Positions 1 to 6,704 are shown, numbered from the stretch's first letter. The stretch: 7,324 nt of DNA from an uncultured Holosporaceae bacterium (GCA_903887035.1 CAISOG010000064.1:1-7324), one strand, 5' to 3'. Notes: generated by a model not told the origin, from the letters alone. Program-made: numbers and translations.

Positions 1-485
1 ACATAACTATAACACAAATCACCTGCCCGCTTTCGGGCGGGGTCAGGATCCATCGAGGCTTTGGTTGCATCCCCCGATGGCACCATATAGGGCAGCGCGG
101 GGGTCAGATCCGGCACCTGCAGCGGACTATCATTAGAAAAATTTTTGATAAGGCCGCCAAAGGCGCGGTTCCAATCAATCCGTCCATCCTGAATCAACTG
201 CAACAAAATGTTCGTGGCCTTTTCAGCAGCCCATTGTTTAATGGTCTGTTGAAATTTCGAATTATCAAACACGGTGCAGGGATAGGGGGGGGCAACACAG
301 CCAAAAAACTGCGCCAGACAACCGTATTGGGCGATCATTGCAGTGCAAAATGGACTAACAGCGCCCCCCGCCATGGCCGATCTGGGTGTTAGGGTTAAAC
401 CCACCGCAACCCCCAACCATACTACCATTATCAACCGCCATCGGCGCTTACTTCGATTGCCAAAACTGGGTTGATAACGACTCAT
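1..485 (-). CDS. Exported cysteine-rich protein, 3' end missing (runs off left edge)
   Basis: An open frame starts at ATG 485 and stays open for 161 codons to the window edge. The N-terminus is a clear signal peptide: a basic stretch with RSKRRWR at residues 11-17, a hydrophobic core at about 18-32, and an AMA|GG cleavage site after residue 39. The mature part has cysteines at 47, 56, 63, 70 and 158. The first four are regularly spaced (7-9 residues apart), which suggests disulfides in the periplasm. An amphipathic stretch follows at about 77-100 and then a proline-rich segment. The gene starts 22 nt after the stop of the preceding exported protein, so it is very likely co-transcribed. Its ribosome binding site is weak (AGGG, 10 nt before the ATG). 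I do not recognise the family. Its place after virB4 and a virB5-position gene suggests a T4SS periplasmic component, but that rests on position only. Confidence 0.8.
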   Translation of the reverse strand, partial: MSRYQPSFGNRSKRRWRLIMVVWLGVAVGLTLTPRSAMAGGAVSPFCTAMIAQYGCLAQFFGCVAPPYPCTVFDNSKFQQTIKQWAAEKATNILLQLIQDGRIDWNRAFGGLIKNFSNDSPLQVPDLTPALPYMVPSGDATKASMDPDPARKRAGDLCYSY

Positions 486-507
486 AACTGCTGCACCCTA
501 TGCAATA

Positions 508-2118
508 CTATCCCTTTGGGGAAATAGCGGTAGGCAATAACGGTAATCTTGCTAATGCATCAAGCTCTTGAGATTTCAACCATATGACATCTTTAGCATT
601 GTTTAAATCTTCATAAGCTTGCTTTTGAAAAAGCTGAGCGGCAGCAATACAGTTGGCATTACCACCATCACATTTCTGCATTAACTTACCAATGTTTTTA
701 TCAATATCTTTTTTTATTTCAGGAAACTTGACTTGCCATGCCCGAACATTAGCAATATGTTCGGTAGTTTTAAAAGCAAGATCAGCATTCCGTAAAGCCG
801 TTTTTTGGGCAATACATTGCGGCGTGTTATCATTTTCAGGGCAGAAATATTGGGCATATAGGGCTTGTTCCGCCGCCTGAACCTGCAACCCACTACTGCT
901 TTGGCCACCACCCTTCAGGGCGCCGCCTAAGGCTTGGCCAACACCGCCCAGCAATTGTTGCGCCACATTTTTCCCCACATCTTGGGCACAATTCCCAGCA
1001 TTTCCACCTGAAATACAACCCAAAAGACCCGAAATGGCCGCATTCGCCGCACCACAAACCTTGCCACCCGCCTTATCCTGTTCAGTCAGATCGGGGCATA
1101 ACGCGTTGCCAACATTGGCCCGTATCTGAGGGCTTCCTTGTGATCCAAAAGCTACAGTCGCATCAGCGCCACCAAAATTCAGTGCGGTGGCAATATCACC
1201 ACCAATTTTTCCATCCGAACCAACCGTTAGCCCTGGTTTCACCTCAATACCATTAACGGTTTGAACCTCATTGGTACTATTGGCACGTTCAATCGCTTGT
1301 CTAAGCGGTGCGCTTGCCGTCATGGTATAGGGGTTTCCCCCGTCTAAAGACACATTGCTGAACGTCAAGGCGCCGTTACCAACATTCAGATCCATTTTGG
1401 CAAGTTTGGAAAAATCGGGGGTGGCATCTGGCGTGGTAAAAGCTGTGCCCGCGGCGATTGCAAGGGGTGGGGTCGAACCCGAATAGGCAAATTTTACGGT
1501 ATTGCCACCTGTGGTAATCGCTTCCCAAACCCCAGAACCAACCGAAGTGGCGGAACCCGCAAGATTAATAGGCGCAACAGCCAAGCCCGCAACATCACCA
1601 AAGTTAAAAGAATTCTGTCGTAATTCCGCTGGCAATGCCGATGGAGTTGTTACCTTAAACGGATTGTCCCCTGAAAAACTGGCCGTAAAATTGTTGCCCA
1701 ATTGAATGTTGGATGTGCAGGCAAAATTGTTCATACAATCTTGGAAATTTTGTTGCGGGCTACGAAAAATATTGGCAAGCGCATCGTTGGATCCTCGGTT
1801 CACCATGCCCGTCAAATCTTGGGTTATACCATTCAGGGTTGGCTGAAGAATCTCACCCACTAGTGGCATATTCACCACTGGCCCCAATGCCTTGTTGGCC
1901 TCCTGCATCAATTTTTGCATCGCCATGTTGATTATTTTGGTTGTCACTTGCTGAACAAATGACTCTGCCAACTTGGCCAAAGAAGCAGCATCAAAGACCG
2001 GAACACCAATCGCCATTGCTGGCTTGGCCGGCATGCTAAGGGTCAGGGACAGCGATACCATTACGATTATCAGGGCGCGCATCCATCCACGGGAACCTTT
2101 GGCGTGCAACATCGACAT
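508..2118 (-). CDS. Large exported cysteine-rich protein in the virB5 position
   Basis: This is a 536-residue protein. The start at 2118 is chosen because a perfect AGGAGG lies 5 nt upstream, at the very end of virB4. The in-frame start at 2205 lies inside virB4 and would put 29 residues before the signal peptide. The signal peptide is residues 1-36, with a hydrophobic core RALIIVMVSLSLTLS and an AMA|IG site. The mature N-terminus begins GVPVFDAASLAKL, which resembles the start of VirB5/TraC minor pilins, and continues as a predicted helix to about residue 75. The middle (about 130-330) is low-complexity, rich in Gly, Asn, Thr and Ser. Ten cysteines lie in five pairs: 128/134, 341/355, 368/377, 426/435 and 483/490. 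A glycine-rich linker at about 390-409 leads to a charged helical C-terminal domain. VirB5 proteins are usually only a little over 200 residues, so this is more than twice the expected size. The VirB5 call rests on position and the N-terminal motif; the CDS itself is secure. Confidence 0.75.
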   Translation of the reverse strand: MSMLHAKGSRGWMRALIIVMVSLSLTLSMPAKPAMAIGVPVFDAASLAKLAESFVQQVTTKIINMAMQKLMQEANKALGPVVNMPLVGEILQPTLNGITQDLTGMVNRGSNDALANIFRSPQQNFQDCMNNFACTSNIQLGNNFTASFSGDNPFKVTTPSALPAELRQNSFNFGDVAGLAVAPINLAGSATSVGSGVWEAITTGGNTVKFAYSGSTPPLAIAAGTAFTTPDATPDFSKLAKMDLNVGNGALTFSNVSLDGGNPYTMTASAPLRQAIERANSTNEVQTVNGIEVKPGLTVGSDGKIGGDIATALNFGGADATVAFGSQGSPQIRANVGNALCPDLTEQDKAGGKVCGAANAAISGLLGCISGGNAGNCAQDVGKNVAQQLLGGVGQALGGALKGGGQSSSGLQVQAAEQALYAQYFCPENDNTPQCIAQKTALRNADLAFKTTEHIANVRAWQVKFPEIKKDIDKNIGKLMQKCDGGNANCIAAAQLFQKQAYEDLNNAKDVIWLKSQELDALARLPLLPTAISPKG

Positions 2119-2119
2119 G

Positions 2120-4555
2120 TTAACCTCCTGCTTCGATATATTGAGTAACCCAATCGGCGCCGTAACGCCGCATATATTCCTCCGCCATTGCCTTGGACGG
2201 CTCATCCGAGAAAAAGACGCGAATCAGGGGGCCCAGCGGTGCCAAATTGGTGTCCAAAATCACCGACTCGCCCGTCGCACGTTTCAGCAGAATGGATCGT
2301 TTCAGGGTGCGGGCAATCGGCAACCGCCCCTTAATAAACGCCCATTCCCGCTCGGTCAGGCTCCAATCGGCATACTCCGCCTCCTGCGCCTGGCTATTCT
2401 GGAAGAAAAAGGTGGTTTGCGCCTGGCCACGAATCTCCTCCCCCAACCCGGCGGAGGCAATTGCCTCTGGCCGCTGAAAGGCGGAGATAATGGCCGCGTT
2501 CCGTTTGCGATACTCCTGCAACATTTGCAGGAAATAGGTGCGGAACATCGGGTGGCGCACCACAGGCTCCGTCTCATCAATAAAAATCAGGGCGGGGCAG
2601 CGCAGCTCAGCAATCGCCGACTGAATGCGGTGCATCAGGTACAGGATAACCGCCCGCGCCAGATCGTCATGCTCATAAATGCGGGTAAAGTCCAGGGTGA
2701 CCAGGCGGGTGCTGGTCAGATCCAGGGTGTCGCGATCGGCGTTGAACACCCCGCCATAAACCGAGGGATCCACCCATTTTTGCAACGCCTTGCGCAGCGG
2801 GCGCGCCTTGCTGAAACAGGCGTCGTAAATCGCCGCCAGCGATCGCCTCTCTCGCGGCAGGCCGGGCGAATCAAAGGCGGATTCAATCGCAAAACCAATT
2901 TCCTCCATCGCTTCGGGATCCCGCTCATCCGACAAGGCCTCCAAAAAGCCACGCAGGAACGAACGATTCTCCACCGTATCGGCGCATTGAAAGGGGTTCA
3001 GCGCGGTTTTGCGCCCAGGCAGATCCGACCCCTCAAACACCACATAGCTGCCCCCCACCGCATTGCAGAAGATAAACGCCCCGCCGTGGCGATCGACCAT
3101 ATAGGTGCGCAGTTTGTTATGACGCATCGCCATCGCGGTCAGGAAGTTGACCAGCGTGGTCTTACCCCCCCCGGTTGGCCCAATCGCCACCGCGTGCGCC
3201 ACCGCCGCCCGATCCGCCGTCACATGGAACTGAAAGCTATAGGGGGTACCGGCGGAGGTACGGAACAGCGCAATCGGCCCCTCCCCCCAATCGGAATGGG
3301 GCAATCCCTCCAACTGGCGATCCAGGGTGACATGGGTGGCGATATTGCGGGAGAAAAGCTTGTAGGAACGCGGCCACAGCGCATAGCTGGGGAATTGGGC
3401 AAACCAGCTGGCCTGCGCGGTTGAGGCTTCCCGCACGGGGGTCACCCCAAAGCTGGCACAAATACGGCGCACATCGCCTACCGCATCCTCCAGCTCTTTA
3501 GGGTCACGGCCATAAACGAAAACGGTCAGGGCGTATTCGGCCATCATTTGGGCATTGCCCGAACTGCCCTCCACCCGATTCAACGCCTCCTCAAACTGAA
3601 CAGCGTTCATCGCGCTGAAGCGGGTTGCCAGCGACATTTTGTATTGGTTGGTGATAACGGCGGCGGATTTCAGGCGGCTCCACGGCTCAACAATCTGGTG
3701 CATAATCATCTCACCATTGACCGCGGCAATCGCCTGCACAAAGGCTTCGTAGGTAAAATCGCCCAGGCCGCGCAGCCCCAACACGGCGCAATGCAGCTTA
3801 TCGCGCCCGCTGCTGAAATCGATCATGCCATCATCACCGCCAAACACCACGGTGTCGGCGGTAATCGCCTCACTAACCCCCTGCCCCACCCCTGCTGGTG
3901 CAGGCTTGCTGAGGGGGCTGGCAATCCGCGCCCATAAGGCCAAGGGGCGACGGCTGGGATCGGGATTCATCTGATCCAACACCTTGCACTGATACTCATG
4001 CAAAATGGTGGCAGCGGTATCGATGATGATGTTCAGCTTGGCCACCGCGGTTTTGGCCTTGCCGCCAATCGAAATGGTAATGACCTGGCGATTGCGAAAG
4101 GTTTCGCGAAACGATTCGTTCCACTGCTTAGCGATGGCGCGCAGCACGGGATGATCATGCTCCACCCTGGGCGCAACGTCGGTGCGTTCGCGGAGAGTAA
4201 ACACCCGCACGGTGGCGCCGCTGTCAGCCATGCCGTCCAACCAGTCTTTACGAGCCAGCAACAGGTTTTCCCGCTCATTCCCCGTTAAAAAGGTGTCATC
4301 GATACCGGTGACTTCCAACACTTGGCAGATGGTGCCATCGCGGCATTGGATGGTGCGGCCATCGGGCAGAACCTTGTCAAATGGCAAAAAGTCGGCCAAT
4401 CGCGTTTCGCGCGGGTTGGGCAGGATGACTTGGGATAAGGCGGGCACAACCCCCCCAGCAAACAAGGCGCCGCCCCCGCCCAGTCCCAATGTTGCAAGCA
4501 ACAAATTGACTGGCGACCAGGTGCTGGATAACGCGGCGGCAACCTCAGGGGACAA
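2120..4555 (-). CDS. virB4: VirB4 family T4SS ATPase
   Basis: This 811-residue protein has the full VirB4/CagE/TrbE layout, within the family's usual size of about 800. It is the ATPase at the inner-membrane base of the T4SS that drives pilin extraction and substrate transport. Visible landmarks are a family-typical N-terminal start RLADFLPFDKVLPDGRTI (52-69); a Walker A motif GPTGGGKTTL (459-468); MVDRHGGAFIF and the LNPFQ motif (486-523); a Walker B motif ALIFIDE (655-661); and a late motif with QTTFFFQN and a C-terminal helical region. Residues 13-44 are hydrophobic and glycine-rich, a possible membrane segment ahead of the usual N-terminus. The start is TTG at 4555, overlapping virB3 by 11 nt. 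No ATG occurs in frame before residue 109, which is too late to include the conserved N-terminus. In place of the common DEAW or DEFW, the Walker B region continues DETEP. Confidence 0.97.
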   Translation of the reverse strand: MSPEVAAALSSTWSPVNLLLATLGLGGGGALFAGGVVPALSQVILPNPRETRLADFLPFDKVLPDGRTIQCRDGTICQVLEVTGIDDTFLTGNERENLLLARKDWLDGMADSGATVRVFTLRERTDVAPRVEHDHPVLRAIAKQWNESFRETFRNRQVITISIGGKAKTAVAKLNIIIDTAATILHEYQCKVLDQMNPDPSRRPLALWARIASPLSKPAPAGVGQGVSEAITADTVVFGGDDGMIDFSSGRDKLHCAVLGLRGLGDFTYEAFVQAIAAVNGEMIMHQIVEPWSRLKSAAVITNQYKMSLATRFSAMNAVQFEEALNRVEGSSGNAQMMAEYALTVFVYGRDPKELEDAVGDVRRICASFGVTPVREASTAQASWFAQFPSYALWPRSYKLFSRNIATHVTLDRQLEGLPHSDWGEGPIALFRTSAGTPYSFQFHVTADRAAVAHAVAIGPTGGGKTTLVNFLTAMAMRHNKLRTYMVDRHGGAFIFCNAVGGSYVVFEGSDLPGRKTALNPFQCADTVENRSFLRGFLEALSDERDPEAMEEIGFAIESAFDSPGLPRERRSLAAIYDACFSKARPLRKALQKWVDPSVYGGVFNADRDTLDLTSTRLVTLDFTRIYEHDDLARAVILYLMHRIQSAIAELRCPALIFIDETEPVVRHPMFRTYFLQMLQEYRKRNAAIISAFQRPEAIASAGLGEEIRGQAQTTFFFQNSQAQEAEYADWSLTEREWAFIKGRLPIARTLKRSILLKRATGESVILDTNLAPLGPLIRVFFSDEPSKAMAEEYMRRYGADWVTQYIEAGG
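2124..2129 (-). promoter_or_regulatory. Shine-Dalgarno that fixes the start at 2118
   Basis: AGGAGG sits on the minus strand within the last codons of virB4, 5 nt before the ATG at 2118. The virB4 TAA stop (2122-2120) lies in the spacer. This is the strongest ribosome binding site in the window, and it implies translational coupling between virB4 and the exported protein downstream. Confidence 0.85.
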
Positions 4556-4838
4556 ATTTGTTACCTTTTTTCAGTTTGATAATGTTTTTGGTTCGACGCT
4601 GGCCATAGCTCCACGCGCGCAATACATTGGTTATATGCGGCTCCTTCTCCCCCAAAGCGATTAGGGCAATGTGACAGCCGATGGCGAACAAGACGCAGTA
4701 TAGGGGATTGACCTTAAACATCGAAATCAAAAAGACCATGCCGGTGCAATTCAACGCCAACACAATCGCGCCAATTTTGTAGGGAGCAAACAGCAGTTTG
4801 GACGGATAGCTAACGGCGCGCATCACGGGTTCTGGCAT
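4545..4838 (-). CDS. virB3: VirB3 family T4SS inner-membrane protein
   Basis: This 97-residue protein matches VirB3 in size, context and pattern. It has a short N-terminal segment (PSKLLFAPYKIGA, about 12-24), a hydrophobic stretch at 22-41, the family-typical NPLY (44-47), a second hydrophobic stretch at 48-62, then GEKEPHITNVLRAW. The last corresponds to the KDPRIF..LL..W signature that follows the membrane part of VirB3. The tail is basic (QRRTKNIIKLKKGNK). VirB3 is a bitopic or two-span inner-membrane protein that works with VirB4 in pilus assembly. The ATG at 4838 has AGGAG 8 nt upstream, overlapping the stop of the preceding pilin gene (11-nt gap). The 3' end overlaps the virB4 start by 11 nt. 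No fusion with VirB4 is seen. Confidence 0.95.
   Translation of the reverse strand: MPEPVMRAVSYPSKLLFAPYKIGAIVLALNCTGMVFLISMFKVNPLYCVLFAIGCHIALIALGEKEPHITNVLRAWSYGQRRTKNIIKLKKGNKFVP
4564..4568 (-). promoter_or_regulatory. Ribosome binding site supporting the TTG start of virB4
   Basis: AAAGG, followed by T, lies 8 nt upstream of the TTG at 4555, inside the last codons of virB3. There is no ATG alternative that keeps the conserved VirB4 N-terminus, so this weak site decides the start. An uncommon start codon embedded in the upstream gene suggests that virB4 is translated by coupling and at a lower level than the pilins. Confidence 0.6.
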
Positions 4839-4849
4839 GGTTTGTTCTC

Positions 4850-5224
4850 CTAACTACTGCAGGTTAAAGTGTAGCCGCTTATTAGCTTGATGATTTCTGT
4901 AACCAATACAATCATGGCGGATGCCCCCAAAATGGTAAACAACCACGTCCAGTTAAAACGGCCAAACATGACGGAGGCCGCCAACCCCAACACCGCCAGT
5001 CCTATTAACCCCAACACCACGGGGCGCACGCCGCAGGTGGCGGTATCCACCGCGTTTTTTGCCTCGGTAAAAACCTTACTGCTGGCGGATCCAACGGCAT
5101 AGGCTTTGGGCGCAATCGCCACGCTGCACAGAAACATTACCGTGCATAGCCACAGAGTGCGCAACGCCCAGACTTGGCTGATCTTAAGCCAACACCTACT
5201 TGCTCTCTCTATTTCTTGAACCAT
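4850..5224 (-). CDS. virB2: VirB2/TrbC-like prepilin with cysteine pair
   Basis: This is a 124-residue prepilin directly upstream of virB3, the canonical virB2 position. The signal peptide is long (1-43), with core LWLCTVMFLCSVAIA and site AYA|VG; long signal peptides are known for VirB2 prepilins. The mature 81 residues form a two-helix hairpin: helix 1 at about 69-87, a short basic loop GRFNW (88-92), and helix 2 at about 93-115. The loop resembles the positively charged turn of F-type and VirB2 pilins that faces the pilus lumen. Cys64 lies just before helix 1 and Cys122 near the C-terminus; both would be periplasmic, so a disulfide across the hairpin is plausible. The start at 5224 is preferred because AGAAGG lies 10 nt upstream. 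A TTG start at 5248 would overlap the previous gene and has no ribosome binding site. Confidence 0.88.
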   Translation of the reverse strand: MVQEIERASRCWLKISQVWALRTLWLCTVMFLCSVAIAPKAYAVGSASSKVFTEAKNAVDTATCGVRPVVLGLIGLAVLGLAASVMFGRFNWTWLFTILGASAMIVLVTEIIKLISGYTLTCSS

Positions 5225-5234
5225 CTTTTTTGTA

Positions 5235-5240
5235 CCTTCT
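5235..5240 (-). promoter_or_regulatory. Ribosome binding site that selects ATG 5224
   Basis: AGAAGG overlaps the TAG stop (5241-5239) of the upstream pilin and lies 10 nt before the ATG at 5224. It argues against the TTG at 5248, which would add eight residues to an already long signal peptide. Confidence 0.6.
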
Positions 5241-5592
5241 ATGAACAAGCCACATCAATTTCTGTCAGCCATTGTACCAACGCATCCGCCAACACCGCTA
5301 GGCCAGAGGCCGCCAGAATCGTAAAAAACCATCCCCAACTAAAGCGTCCGAACAGCGCCGACGCCGCCAGAAAAAGAATCGCCAGCCCCGCCATGCCCAG
5401 CACAATTGGCCGCCCCTGGCAATAGGCACTGGTCGCAGCCTCCTCCGCCTCTTTAAACAGAGCGGGATCATCGGCCAGAACAGGATGCGGCAAATTGCCA
5501 AACACAAAAAACGTCACCAACATAGCCAACCAGACTTTGGTTAACAGTCTTTTACCAAAATCGCGCATGTGTTTTTTCCCGCAGTCATTCAT
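5239..5592 (-). CDS. VirB2/TrbC-like prepilin with cysteine pair, paralogue of the next gene
   Basis: This 117-residue prepilin (from ATG 5592) has a signal peptide at 1-40 (core VWLAMLVTFFVFG, site VLA|DD). The mature 77 residues form a two-helix hairpin: helix 1 at about 63-80, loop GRFSW (82-86), helix 2 at about 87-110. Cys58 precedes helix 1 and Cys116 is the penultimate residue, the same arrangement as in the pilin encoded at 5224-4850. The two share RPxVLG, LAAS, FGRFxWxWxFTILxAS and a C-terminal Cys, roughly half identical by eye over the hairpin, so they are tandem duplicates. The start is uncertain. ATG 5592 has AGGA 11 nt upstream and a 13-nt gap to the previous gene. A GTG at 5595 has better spacing to AGGA, and ATG 5568 gives a more compact signal peptide. 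Longer starts overlap the previous gene. Confidence 0.85.
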   Translation of the reverse strand: MNDCGKKHMRDFGKRLLTKVWLAMLVTFFVFGNLPHPVLADDPALFKEAEEAATSAYCQGRPIVLGMAGLAILFLAASALFGRFSWGWFFTILAASGLAVLADALVQWLTEIDVACS

Positions 5593-5605
5593 CACAATTT
5601 TAATC

Positions 5606-6589
5606 CTAAGGGGTTCCATACAAATCGGCAATGTCGCTGCCGCCGAAATACAGAAAGGTTTGGTCAATCAGCGCAATCATCGCTAAGCCGGCAATCGCCA
5701 TAAACAGCACGCTAAAGCGCAGCTTGCCAAACATGCTCATAACGCCCAAGGCGACCATGGCAATCCCCCCCACCGCGTAGGACATGGTGCGAACATTTTG
5801 ATAGCTTCTGGTGCTGGCATCGCCAACCGTGCTGAACACCGTTGTATCGCTGAACAATGCGCCCGTGGTCATGGTGCAACTGGTGCTGGAATAATTGAAA
5901 AAGGCCAGAACCTGGTCAATCACCGCAATCATGGTCAAACCGCCCAGCGCGCTGAAAAACCATACCCACCGCATGTTGCCAAACATACAAACAATCGCCA
6001 TTCCCACCAACGCCACCCCGCCAATGGCATAGGCAATGGTGCGAATGTTGTCATAGCTGACCTTAACCCCCTTGCAGATCCCCTCCGTATTGCCAAAAAC
6101 CTTGCCCGCCGCGTCGGATCCATAAAGCGCGCTTGACGCCAGCACGGTACCGTCACTGGCTTTATAGCCCAGAAACAGCTGAACATTATCCAACATGACC
6201 AACATGGTCATACCGCCCAGCAGGCTGAAAAACCAGACCCAGCGAATCGTGCCAAACATCGCCAAGGCCGCCAGGGCGACTAGGGAAATACCACTGAAAC
6301 CCAACACCACCGTGCGGGTGTTATCGCGCAATGTTGTGGTGCCATCGGTTAAAGGTTTTTTGACCGGATTAACATTGTTGCTATCCATAAATTTGTATGC
6401 TGTAGCTTGCGCTTGGGTAGGGTTAGATGGTGCCAACACCAACAACCAACCACAGGATAGCAGCATTAGCATGAAATAAGCGCGGGCACGGCCACGATCA
6501 GACAACCGCCCGCCCAAGCCTAAAGCTCTGCGCAAACCGCCCAATCTTAGTCTTACTGTACCCAACCCTATCGTCATTCTTTTTTCCAT
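5606..6589 (-). CDS. Triple VirB2-like hairpin protein (putative fused polypilin)
   Basis: This 327-residue protein has one signal peptide and three VirB2-like units. The N-region is unusually long and arginine-rich (residues 1-37), followed by a hydrophobic core FMLMLLSCGWLLVLA and a TQA|QA site after residue 60. Units lie at about 88-143, 177-233 and 262-317. Each begins DNxRT or QNVRT, then helix 1, MFG (at 111, 202 and 286), a basic turn, and helix 2 with LGGxTM or AGLAM and a D (Q) before an aromatic end. Units 1 and 2 share MFGxxRWVWFFSxLGGxTM. Unit 3 is closest to the separate pilin at 7082-6705. The 35-45-residue linkers are about as long as the segment before the hairpin in a single mature pilin, so each linker plus hairpin equals one pilin. 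Typical VirB2 is about 120 residues with one hairpin. ATG 6589 has no good ribosome binding site; ATG 6577, with GGA 7 nt upstream, would give 323 residues. Confidence 0.85.
   Translation of the reverse strand: MEKRMTIGLGTVRLRLGGLRRALGLGGRLSDRGRARAYFMLMLLSCGWLLVLAPSNPTQAQATAYKFMDSNNVNPVKKPLTDGTTTLRDNTRTVVLGFSGISLVALAALAMFGTIRWVWFFSLLGGMTMLVMLDNVQLFLGYKASDGTVLASSALYGSDAAGKVFGNTEGICKGVKVSYDNIRTIAYAIGGVALVGMAIVCMFGNMRWVWFFSALGGLTMIAVIDQVLAFFNYSSTSCTMTTGALFSDTTVFSTVGDASTRSYQNVRTMSYAVGGIAMVALGVMSMFGKLRFSVLFMAIAGLAMIALIDQTFLYFGGSDIADLYGTP
5639..6328 (-). repeat. Three tandem pilin-hairpin repeats within one gene
   Basis: The three units map to about 6328-6161, 6061-5891 and 5806-5639, with periods of 91 and 84 codons measured from MFG to MFG. 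Similarity is visible in the DNA too: related versions of 'ggcataggcaatggtgcgaa' occur near 6028-6047, 5777-5796 and, in the separate first pilin, near 6881-6900. This indicates duplication of a pilin gene followed by in-frame fusion. Confidence 0.8.
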
Positions 6590-6645
6590 TAAGCCGTTAT
6601 AAATCCATCACCAAACCATCGGCGGTGTTTACCACCCTGTTACCC

Positions 6646-6689
6646 GATTGCCACCGACCCCTGGCCGAAACCAAGAATCGATGGCAACC
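6646..6689 (-). other. Nested stem-loop in the spacer after the first pilin gene
   Basis: In the minus-strand transcript GGUUGCCA (from 6689) can pair with UGGCAAUC (ending at 6646), 8 pairs including one G-U. Inside it CUUGG pairs with CCAGG around a 6-nt loop, 5 pairs including one U-G. Both wobble pairs become mismatches (A/C) on the plus strand, so the fold suits only the transcribed strand. No U-tract follows, so it is not a standard intrinsic terminator. It lies in the 115-nt spacer between the first pilin and the rest of the operon and could protect the upstream pilin message or attenuate read-through. The pairing was found by eye. Confidence 0.4.
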
Positions 6690-6704
6690 ATGGCAAAACA
6701 GACG

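Noticed and set aside
23..42. GC-rich inverted repeat with a 4-nt loop near the left edge, as a terminator
   Set aside because: It lies within the open frame of the exported protein and no T-run follows on either strand.
285..292. Run of eight G as a possible frameshift point in the left-edge gene
   Set aside because: The reading frame is open and continuous from ATG 485 through the run to position 1, with a consistent signal peptide and cysteine pattern, so no shift is needed.
2119..2205. N-terminal extension of the virB5-position protein back to 2205
   Set aside because: The added 29 residues lie within the conserved C-terminal coding region of virB4 and precede a complete signal peptide, whereas ATG 2118 has a perfect AGGAGG site.
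1973..3424. A 483-codon plus-strand open frame opposite virB4
   Set aside because: It is antisense to the conserved ATPase core of VirB4, including the Walker A and B codons. Its product is a low-complexity run of Arg, Gly, Pro, His and Gln with no recognisable domain. It is explained by the GC-rich codon usage of virB4.
3548..4664. Several plus-strand frames of 96-160 codons opposite virB4 and virB3
   Set aside because: They are shadows of genes with strong family matches on the minus strand, with no ribosome binding sites or protein features of their own.
5224..5248. TTG start at 5248 for the virB2-position pilin
   Set aside because: It has no ribosome binding site and would overlap the upstream gene, while ATG 5224 has AGAAGG upstream and yields a complete signal peptide.
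6590..6610. TTTATAAC just upstream of the triple-hairpin gene as a promoter -10 element
   Set aside because: No plausible -35 element lies at the right distance, and it sits only a few nt before the start codon, so an internal promoter is not supported.
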